Source: Calothrix sp. PCC 7716
GTDB taxonomy: Bacteria; Cyanobacteriota; Cyanobacteriia; Cyanobacteriales; Nostocaceae
DNA length: 64,000 nucleotides
Reading direction: 5' to 3'
NCBI RefSeq assembly: GCF_019977735.1
Contig: NZ_AP025018.1
Coordinates: 1,116,001 to 1,180,000 of the forward strand
Part shown: one piece after another, positions 57,621 through 64,000 of the stretch
Position numbering within the stretch: the first letter of the stretch is position 1
Layout of the letters: every line of letters starts with the position of its first letter
The notes under the pieces: model-generated
The model's database searches: none
What the model was told of the DNA's origin: nothing
The model's input: only the letters and a program-made list of their open reading frames with translations
Program-made: the position numbers and the translations under genes

Positions 57621-58278
57621 TACCTTATCCTCAAGTTATATTGTTTAATTGTGAAACCGGGAGCAGTGATAATCACTGTTCGCTTTCATGAATATATAGT
57701 AGGAATTTTGCCTGCTTTGATGCATCGTAATAAAGCTTGAATTGAAACCACACTTTTTATTGAGGAAGGCGCCCATACTAAAGTTGGAGATTTAATATAT
57801 ACTGCAAACGGGTTAAATATAAACTTTGTCATGCTGAACGAAACGCAGTGCAGTGAAGCATCTTAGAGATTCTTCGCTACGCTCAGAATGACATTTCTAA
57901 ACCGTTCTTAGTATAGCAGTCAAAGATCGTAAAAAACAAATTGTACGTTGTAGAGACGCGAGGAACATCGCGTCTCTACGTAGAATGATATTTTACTGCG
58001 TCAATATGTAATGCCGAAATCTTGGGCAGAAGCAAGCGAAAACCACCAGTTACTTTATACTAATCAACTGAAACGCCTCCAGTTTTAAATACTATATGTA
58101 CCGTAGGCGCTTGCGTCTCGCCTGTACTACAATATTAAGGAAGTGTTTATATTGTAGGATAGGCGAAACGGGCAAGGATGCCCATTCCACAAGATGAATG
58201 GTAATTTTTTAATTTTGCGAAATCGTATATGTATGTTGGGTAGTTCTACTTAAGAGACTATATTAAGAGCTACTATAT
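57621..58278. other. 658-bp spacer with three repeat elements
   Basis: No gene seen. It contains a family B element with inverted ends (57829-57894, GTCATGCTGAACGAAACGCA ... CGCTCAGAATGACA), a family D palindrome with an altered centre (57950-57979, GTAGAGACGCG...CGCGTCTCTAC) and a family A hairpin (58168-58193, GGGCAAGGATGCCCATTCCA). Confidence 0.65.
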
Positions 58279-59460
58279 ATGATGACTGCTGATTCTGAAA
58301 CCTGGGTAACTCCTACTCAAGACCAAATCACACGCACTAAAAATAAGATAGACGCTTCTATTAAAAGTATAAAATCTAACCCTAATTACCGCGCCGATTC
58401 CGCTCCATTTTACGGCTTTCACAATGCTGGCGAAGCTGTACGCGGTACGGTAATAATATTCCACGGTTTTAGCGCCAAACCAACTCAGCTATCTGCACTG
58501 TCTGATTATTTGTATAATAACGGCTTTAATTATTATCAAGCGAACCTAGCAAATCATACATTACAACCACCTAATAAGTTTTGGTGTCAAATTGATTTAA
58601 AACCAGAAATTCTTAATCCTTTGCGCTCAAAAGCACATAAAGACCCAGTTATACAAAATTTCCTTGCCAGTTTGCCTGAAGACCCAAGTAAATATGAGCG
58701 TCCTTCAATGCTGCAAATGGCTAATTTAGTTGCGCGGTTAATGTTAATTGAACCACGTTTGATGAATATTATGGCAGCAGCAGAAAATGACAATGACCCA
58801 AATTTCTCGCGCTACTTTATTTCCAATCACATGGATTATCTTACCGACGCGCGTAAACGTTTGGATGAACTTGATGCAATGCCAGGGCCTATTTATGTAA
58901 TTGGACTATCGGTAGGCGGCGCCATTGCGTTAGGATTAGCAGCAGACCAACCAAAGCGTATTGCAAAAGTAGTTGCATATACACCGTTGTTGAAACTTTA
59001 CGAGCCAACGCTTGAGCGATATATTGAATTAGCTGGTCCATTGGATATGTACGAAAAGAGTTGGCGCCCTGGAGAAAGTTTTCCTGTGGGTGCATTAAGC
59101 GCAGCAGCGAAATATGGAGCATATGTCCGCGAACCTAAAAATATCAAAGCACTGAAAAATATTCCCACTTGGATGGTGCTTACAGAAAATGAAGATGCAG
59201 CTAGTATTCCAACAAACGAAGACTTTTTTAGTAAAATTGGTGGAACTGATGCAGGACATCGTTTGTTTAAATATCCTGCTTCCGACTTAGTACCCCATCC
59301 ACTCGCTGAACCTAATGTACAAAGTCAGGGAATGACAAACCGCTTTTGGCAAAGTTTATATCAAGAAACTTTTAGGTTTTTAACAACGGGTGAATATGAC
59401 CCCAGCAATATGGACACCGTTGAACAAGACCCTAATTTACCACAAATGGCGCCTGTTTAA
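58279..59460 (+). CDS. Alpha/beta hydrolase fold protein
   Basis: 393 residues; two adjacent ATGs (58279, 58282) are possible starts. The fold is marked by GTVIIFHGFSAKPTQLSALS (oxyanion strand) and the nucleophile elbow VIGLSVGGAIALGLA (GxSxG, Ser), then AKVVAYTPLLKLYEP. Asp and His of the triad probably lie near ENEDAASIPTNEDFF and DLVPHPLAEP. No signal peptide is seen. Substrate unknown. Confidence 0.88.
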   Translation: MMTADSETWVTPTQDQITRTKNKIDASIKSIKSNPNYRADSAPFYGFHNAGEAVRGTVIIFHGFSAKPTQLSALSDYLYNNGFNYYQANLANHTLQPPNKFWCQIDLKPEILNPLRSKAHKDPVIQNFLASLPEDPSKYERPSMLQMANLVARLMLIEPRLMNIMAAAENDNDPNFSRYFISNHMDYLTDARKRLDELDAMPGPIYVIGLSVGGAIALGLAADQPKRIAKVVAYTPLLKLYEPTLERYIELAGPLDMYEKSWRPGESFPVGALSAAAKYGAYVREPKNIKALKNIPTWMVLTENEDAASIPTNEDFFSKIGGTDAGHRLFKYPASDLVPHPLAEPNVQSQGMTNRFWQSLYQETFRFLTTGEYDPSNMDTVEQDPNLPQMAPV

Positions 59461-59517
59461 TTTTATATCTCAATTGTGGCACAGGTTAGAGTTAGTGCAT
59501 TGTTAACATTATGATGG

Positions 59518-59544
59518 GACGGGCAAGGATGCCCGTTCCACAAG
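59518..59544. repeat. Dispersed hairpin repeat, family A
   Basis: GACGGGCAAGGATGCCCGTT followed by CCACAAG, 58 bp downstream of the hydrolase stop. Confidence 0.8.
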
Positions 59545-59640
59545 ACTGTTAAAATTAGAGTGTTTGGGAACAATTGGTGTTGTGGATGACTCTAGCTTAG
59601 ATATATTTAACGATTATTTATATATTTAAGCTATCTCCAG

Positions 59641-61194
59641 ATGCAACCCAAAACCCTAGCAGTCGCAGCACTTATATCTTTTCTGATTCCAACCAGTGTT
59701 GTAGCAAAAACAGCTACCCAAAACAATCCTAACAAGATTTGGATGCTAAGTAGTATTGCTCAACAATATGCAGAAGTTGGACAGAAACAAAAAGCTTCCG
59801 AATTAATTACTCAAGCGCTCCCGTTAGTTGATAATATTTCTAGTAACTGTGATAAGCCAAAACCTATGGCTACTATTGCTGGGAATTATGCACGGGTTGG
59901 ACAAGATGCTCAAGCCAAGCTTTTATTAGAACAAGCTATCAAAATTGCTAAGACTGCAAAAGGTTGCAACAGTACTAATGATTCTGTTGAAAATTTATTG
60001 GATATTTCTAATAAATATATTGATGAAGGGCTTTACGATTTAGCGCTTCAAAGTGTGAAAGGTTTGGATGATGCTTCTTTGTTCTATCAAGTTTATGGAT
60101 TGTCTTTAATTGCGCGCGATTTTGCTCAAAGTAAGAAAGTTGACCAAGTTAATGCTTTGACTACTGAAATTTTAAATGTAGCTCAAAGTATCAAAGATGT
60201 TAACCAAAGAGCTTTTGCTTTAAGTCGTGGCGCCTATGAGTTTATCGAAGCGCGGCAAAACACGCAAGCTATCAAGTTGCTAACTGAAGCACAGAAAACT
60301 ATACCAGCTATTAAAGATGTTGACGGCAAACCTGACACATTGCTTTTAATTGCACGTGGTTATATTAAATTAAGACAACCGACTGAAGCAATCAAAATTC
60401 TTGAACAAGCTATACTTGCTGCACAGAAAGTCTCTAACCTGTCTTTTCGAGTCCATAATTTGGGCGCCATCGCAGTTGAGTACGCAGCAGTTAATCAAAA
60501 ACCAAAAGCTAATTTATTATTACAACAAGCGTTATCAACTGCAAATAAAATTAAACCAGGTTCACAAAGAGATGATTTATTACTAACAGTTTCAAATTAT
60601 AGCGCTAAATCTGGACAATACGACCAAGCAATAAAAATTGCAAACAGTATCAATAATAATCGTCAAAATCAAGCTGCTGCATTGTCTCGAATTGCTGCTG
60701 AAGTTGCGCGTCAGGGAAAATTTGATTTAGCTTTACAAATTGCTCAACGACAAATTAGTGATGCGGGGCATAAAGCAGGCGCCTTAATGCAGATAGCGCG
60801 CGCTTTAGTTAACACTAAACAACTGGATAGAGCAGTCACAGTAGCCCAAAGCATAAAAGGTAAGTATGAAAAAGTAGGAGTTTTATCAGAAATAGCCCTT
60901 CAATATGCAGAAAATGGAAACCCCGACAAAGCAATGAATCTGGTTAACACAATTAATAAGCTCTCTGCTTCGCTATCTGATGAAGGAAATGACATAGATT
61001 GGATGTTGCCTGTTGTTGCTCAAAGTTATGCGAAAGCTGGAAACTTTGACCGAGCAATAAAAGTTGCTGAGTCTATTACAATTACACAGCATCGAGTCAA
61101 TGCATTAACAAAAATTGCTAACGAATACTCAGCTAAAGGACAAAAAGATAACTCTTTACTTTTACTCGCCCAAGCTTTCCAATTAGTCAAATAA
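59641..61194 (+). CDS. Secreted TPR-like repeat protein
   Basis: 517 residues. Signal peptide (TLAVAALISFLIPTSVVAK) followed by about 12 helical-pair repeats of 35-42 residues with the recurring pattern LxxIAxxYAxxGQxxxAxxLLxQAL, e.g. AQQYAEVGQKQKASELITQA and ARGYIKLRQPTEAIKILEQA. Repeats of this type bind proteins or peptides. Periplasmic or extracellular location is inferred from the signal peptide. It stands alone on the plus strand; no partner gene is apparent. Confidence 0.82.
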   Translation: MQPKTLAVAALISFLIPTSVVAKTATQNNPNKIWMLSSIAQQYAEVGQKQKASELITQALPLVDNISSNCDKPKPMATIAGNYARVGQDAQAKLLLEQAIKIAKTAKGCNSTNDSVENLLDISNKYIDEGLYDLALQSVKGLDDASLFYQVYGLSLIARDFAQSKKVDQVNALTTEILNVAQSIKDVNQRAFALSRGAYEFIEARQNTQAIKLLTEAQKTIPAIKDVDGKPDTLLLIARGYIKLRQPTEAIKILEQAILAAQKVSNLSFRVHNLGAIAVEYAAVNQKPKANLLLQQALSTANKIKPGSQRDDLLLTVSNYSAKSGQYDQAIKIANSINNNRQNQAAALSRIAAEVARQGKFDLALQIAQRQISDAGHKAGALMQIARALVNTKQLDRAVTVAQSIKGKYEKVGVLSEIALQYAENGNPDKAMNLVNTINKLSASLSDEGNDIDWMLPVVAQSYAKAGNFDRAIKVAESITITQHRVNALTKIANEYSAKGQKDNSLLLLAQAFQLVK

Positions 61195-61221
61195 AGAAAG
61201 TATAAAAATTTAGAATAATCA

Positions 61222-61345
61222 TGTCATGCTGAACGCAGTGTAAAGCGAAGCTTTTCCCGCAGGGTAGCATCTAAATAACTTTCAAGATAAAAGAGATTCT
61301 AGCCTGCGGCAAATGCTCCACATTATACTACTTTCGCTTGGGACA
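61222..61345. repeat. Family B element with interrupted arms
   Basis: TGTCATGCTGAACGCAGTGT...AAGCGAAGC at 61222-61250 and GATTCTAGCCTGCGGCAAAT near 61296. The ends are less well conserved than in other copies. Between the TPR-like gene and the membrane protein gene. Confidence 0.55.
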
Positions 61346-61403
61346 AGTTATATCTTAGCAAAATTGAAACACTTCTGAAATACATCAAATCCAATCAAAT
61401 TTT

Positions 61404-62243
61404 ATGAACAGAAAAGTTAAATTAATTATTTTATTTGTTGCTTCCTTCCTTGTAATATCAATTTCCTCATTTGGTTTATTTTTAAACAAAGTGGCGCCGT
61501 TCCGAGCAAATACACCGATTGAAGCTGTTACAATTGGATATAACACTCCAACACCCGTTAAATTTTTTGGAAATATTTTTGAATCATGTACAAAGAGTAA
61601 TGATATTACAGAGTGTCACGTAAATATACAAAAGCGTCCATTAGAAATAACGGTTAATAATAAACAACAAGAGCCAAATCAACTACCCAAATGTCTATTA
61701 TCCTATGCTAGACAAAACTTTAATTGTTTTGTGGGAAGTGGTGGTTATGCTGGTGGAGTTCGCTTTCTTAATTCAATATATACAACTAGCAGTTTAGGTT
61801 TGACTAGCCAGCAATTACAAACTTTAAAGTCAGATAATTGGTTTGCTCAGTTCAATCAAAATACTTGGTCAAATATATCAATTATTTTATCAGTTATTTG
61901 TGGCATCGTTGCGGCAATTATCATTTGGCAATATCCGAACAAATACATACGGACGTTTGCTAATTTAGCCATTGGGTTAAATATTTTTTATCAAGCATTA
62001 GTTCAACTTTACAGAATTAAACCAGTAACAAGTATATTAAGGGATTTGAATGAACCACAAATGATGCTTATTGCAGCATTATTGGCAATCCTTTTAACTG
62101 GTTTAATTTTGACGCTTAATTGGCGCCGTCAAAACTTAATTAAGTTGTTTTCTATTATCGGTGGTGTAAATATCGCTTATGTATTTGGGCTACTTGTTTA
62201 TGGGTTTTTAGTTAGTGGTGGCTTTATTATTGCCGATTATTAA
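61404..62243 (+). CDS. Membrane protein of unknown function
   Basis: 279 residues. One N-terminal membrane segment (LIILFVASFLVISISSFGLF) is followed by an external domain of about 120 residues with five cysteines (FESCTKSNDITECHVNI, LPKCLLSY, NFNCFVG), then four C-terminal membrane segments (from ISIILSVICGIVAAIIIW to IAYVFGLLVYGFLV). I do not recognise the family. It is next to the distal end of the CRISPR array; I see nothing that ties it to the CRISPR system. Confidence 0.65.
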   Translation: MNRKVKLIILFVASFLVISISSFGLFLNKVAPFRANTPIEAVTIGYNTPTPVKFFGNIFESCTKSNDITECHVNIQKRPLEITVNNKQQEPNQLPKCLLSYARQNFNCFVGSGGYAGGVRFLNSIYTTSSLGLTSQQLQTLKSDNWFAQFNQNTWSNISIILSVICGIVAAIIIWQYPNKYIRTFANLAIGLNIFYQALVQLYRIKPVTSILRDLNEPQMMLIAALLAILLTGLILTLNWRRQNLIKLFSIIGGVNIAYVFGLLVYGFLVSGGFIIADY

Positions 62244-62299
62244 TTAACCGTATAAGGCTACACCCCAATTTGCAACTCTGGGGTTAGCTATGGCAGTTC

Positions 62300-62760
62300 A
62301 TGCTTAACGCCTTACGGCATCTAAGGTTACAGCACCTATCTTTTCTACACAAAAATCTGCTAAAGAATACTGCTCAACGCCTTACGGCATCTAAGGTTAC
62401 AGCACACATATACAACTATTCAATGACAGTTACCCGGAAATCTGCTCAACGCCTTACGGCATCTAAGGTTACAGCACAGCAATACGACGGAGTAGAGTTG
62501 AACTTGTTGGACTGCTCAACGCCTTACGGCATCTAAGGTTACAGCACGTCAGTATTAGCTTGTGATGCTGTGTAAAATACACCTGCTCAACGCCTTACGG
62601 CATCTAAGGTTACAGCACAAAAGTGTCGTTGTTAATTTCGTCTGTTTGTTTGGTCTGCTCAACGCCTTACGGCATCTAAGGTTACAGCACTACTTTACCA
62701 GGTCTTAGGCGTTGGAAAAAAAACCTGCTCAACGCCTTACGGCATCTAAGGTTACAGCAC
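62300..62760 (-). CRISPR. CRISPR array, 7 repeats and 6 spacers
   Basis: 36-bp repeat, plus-strand sense CTGCTCAACGCCTTACGGCA + TCTAAGGTTACAGCAC. Starts at 62300, 62370, 62442, 62512, 62583, 62655 and 62725; spacers of 34-36 bp, all different. Copies 2-7 are identical; copy 1 (62300) has two changes (A for the first C, T for C at position 6), marking it as the old, distal end. The leader is therefore on the right, next to cas2, and transcription is expected on the minus strand, where the repeat reads GTGCTGTAACC...GAGCAG. A small stem GCC-TTAC-GGC is inside the repeat. The subtype cannot be told from array, cas2 and partial cas1 alone. Confidence 0.97.
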
Positions 62761-63011
62761 GGCGCCTTCCAAAATCCTTATATGGCGCAGTTCCCTAGAC
62801 GATTTTACAAGCACCTGGTGCAAAAAGCTATTACAGCATTTGGTTATGTGATAAAACAGAAAAATTCAACTTCTCTAATTCACTATTGGTAAGGCTTTCA
62901 GCATTTTGCAAGCACCTCTAAAGAGTTAAAGAGGCAGTCAGCTATTCTGCTACAAGTCTTCTGGGTAAAAAGGTGTCTGTTTTGGTTTCACACTCAGAGG
63001 TGCTTGTAATT
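62761..63011. promoter_or_regulatory. Probable CRISPR leader with AAGCACCT motifs
   Basis: AT-rich 250 bp between the newest repeat and the 3' end of cas2. CAAGCACCT occurs at 62808-62816 and as an 11-bp inverted pair CAAGCACCTCT (62909-62919) and AGAGGTGCTTG (62996-63006). Their symmetry suggests protein-binding or structural elements in the leader. The array-promoter assignment is inference. Confidence 0.45.
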
Positions 63012-63305
63012 TTAGACGATTAAAAAAGGTTCGTCTCGATTTTGCCATATTCCAGGGCGGTTATATTTAGGAATATCTTCGACACAGCGATTGCTTAGAC
63101 GAATAAATAGGATGTTGTCCTCGCTAGCTAATATTGTTTCTAATTCCCAGCGTAACTTTTCGCGCGTGCGTTGACTTAACCAGCAGCGAAATATTGAGTA
63201 TTGAACTCTTTGCCCGTATCCTTCTATGAGTTTATAAGCTTTACGCCATCGTTTTTGACAGCGAATGTCGTAACAAATGATGTAGCAATTTTTTAGTTCT
63301 GCCAT
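63012..63305 (-). CDS. cas2: CRISPR-associated endoribonuclease Cas2
   Basis: Adaptation protein that dimerises and bridges two Cas1 dimers during spacer integration. 97 residues, ferredoxin-like fold: NCYIICYDIRCQKRWRKAYK with the conserved Asp13, LIEGYGQRVQYSIFRCWLSQ, and the C-terminal DNILFIRLSNRC. It lies 17 bp downstream of cas1 on the same strand; the array follows downstream. Confidence 0.95.
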   Translation of the reverse strand: MAELKNCYIICYDIRCQKRWRKAYKLIEGYGQRVQYSIFRCWLSQRTREKLRWELETILASEDNILFIRLSNRCVEDIPKYNRPGIWQNRDEPFLIV

Positions 63306-63322
63306 AGTTGTTTAAAATTGAT

Positions 63323-64000
63323 TTATCTAACAATTAACTGTGCAAATAACCCGCCTTCACCAGACCACTCTTTTTCTAATAACCTCACCTCTAGTTCTAA
63401 AAGTCTTCGGTATGTCAGTGAATATTCTGTGACAGGGTGTTTCCAAGTTTCTTGTTTACGCCGTTCGTACATGTCTACAAATTTACGTTTACCTGCTTCA
63501 CTCAACCAAACTCGGTTTCCGCGCGCTTCAAAGTCTTCTTTTACATCCCATTGACCACGATTTATTGATGCGATGATCGGCATGTCAACGAGTGGGACGC
63601 GAAAAATCTCCATCAAATCTAATGCTAATGGCGGCGCCTGAGTACGAGGTTGGTGATAAAGTCCTAATGCTGGTTCTAAACCAACTGTTAAAATAGCATT
63701 CATCACATCTTTAAGTAGCAATGAATACCCAAATCCCAACATTGTATTGAAGCGGTCTTTGGGTGGGCGCCGATTGCGTCCATCGAATTGTAGTTCATTG
63801 GCGACATTAGGTAAAATTAAACTTGGTAAGGCGCCAAAATATAAAGCAGCGAGTTTACCTTCCATTCCGAGTAAAGAGGCAATTGATTTTGCTGAAGGAA
63901 CTTGTTTAAGCAAGATTTGCATTTGCTTAATAGCTGATTGTGATGTCTCTGAGACTGCTTTACCTCGTGTCCCACGCATCAAAAATTTACGTTGTCCTTG
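63323..64000 (-). CDS. cas1: CRISPR-associated endonuclease Cas1, C-terminal part (runs off right edge)
   Basis: Integrase that inserts new spacers. At least 226 codons are in the window, with the frame open to position 64000 (QGQRKFLMRGTR at the edge); full Cas1 is about 330 residues. Catalytic-domain features: LLGMEGKLAALYFGALPSLI with the metal Glu, RNRRPPKDRFNTMLGFGYSL, GLEPALGLYH (metal His) and ALDLMEIFRVPLVD (metal Asp/Glu). Other cas genes, which would fix the subtype, lie outside the window. Confidence 0.96.
   Translation of the reverse strand, partial: QGQRKFLMRGTRGKAVSETSQSAIKQMQILLKQVPSAKSIASLLGMEGKLAALYFGALPSLILPNVANELQFDGRNRRPPKDRFNTMLGFGYSLLLKDVMNAILTVGLEPALGLYHQPRTQAPPLALDLMEIFRVPLVDMPIIASINRGQWDVKEDFEARGNRVWLSEAGKRKFVDMYERRKQETWKHPVTEYSLTYRRLLELEVRLLEKEWSGEGGLFAQLIVR

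Noticed and set aside
62300-62536. 78-codon reading frame across the first CRISPR repeats
   Set aside because: It is made of repeat units and spacers; the 36-bp repeat length is divisible by three, which creates a false open frame.
62300-64000. Type V-K or transposon-linked CRISPR system
   Set aside because: No Tns or Cas12k genes are visible and cas1/cas2 are present next to the array; the subtype is left open.

Overview
The window comes from a filamentous, probably heterocyst-forming cyanobacterium. The support is a chlorophyll E-ring cyclase of the AcsF type next to a heme oxygenase and HemN, a ferredoxin-dependent glutamate synthase, a cyanobacterial PEP-CTERM membrane protein, a filamentous-hemagglutinin-type exoprotein, and many short dispersed hairpin repeats. 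I cannot name the genus. The DNA is AT-rich. The usual cyanobacterial palindrome HIP1 (GCGATCGC) was not seen. The palindrome GGCGCC occurs about 100 times by hand count, against roughly 3 expected from base composition, and GCGCGC is also frequent.

Layout. 1-2.5 kb: the str ribosomal cluster (rpsL, rpsG, fusA) on the minus strand, fusA running off the left edge. 2.6-6.2 kb: an IscA-type Fe-S protein, a five-copy 20-bp tandem hairpin repeat, a mannose-phosphate-isomerase-type cupin and a secreted phosphodiester glycosidase. 6.7-11.4 kb: glutamate synthase. 12-14.4 kb: a small unknown gene and two paralogous membrane-anchored polysaccharide deacetylases. 15.3-18.7 kb: a minus-strand operon (methyltransferase, polyprenyl-phosphate-type glycosyltransferase, small EamA-like transporter, PIG-V-like mannosyltransferase) that looks like lipid-linked sugar transfer. 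18.8-20.5 kb: fructosamine kinase and a LOG-family protein. 20.8-24.5 kb: acsF/ho/hemN, the gene set used for tetrapyrrole synthesis at low oxygen, arranged divergently. 24.6-28.2 kb: a barstar-like inhibitor, a SUKH(SMI1/KNR4)-HEAT fusion and a Uma2-family protein. 28.3-36.3 kb: a metallo-beta-lactamase-like protein, an AraC regulator, a HlyD/permease/TolC exporter set without an ATPase gene, and an MFS carrier. 36.3-43 kb: the large exoprotein and the PEP-CTERM membrane protein.

From 43.8 kb to the right edge the window is rich in defence-type and conflict-type genes: a type II restriction-modification pair whose nuclease gene is broken at an A8 tract, a DUF262-HNH protein, a toxin-antitoxin pair, an EVE-domain protein, a PIN-domain remnant, a DUF4365 two-gene unit, a double-glycine bacteriocin-like precursor, and a seven-repeat CRISPR array with cas2 and cas1. 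Between these lie a GH65 phosphorylase, a phosphotransferase, a 5'-truncated cytochrome P450 with a decayed second copy of its 3' end, an alpha/beta hydrolase, a repeat-rich secreted protein and a membrane protein of unknown function. No tRNA, rRNA or transposase gene was recognised. All family assignments come from reading the translated sequence; no database search was run.
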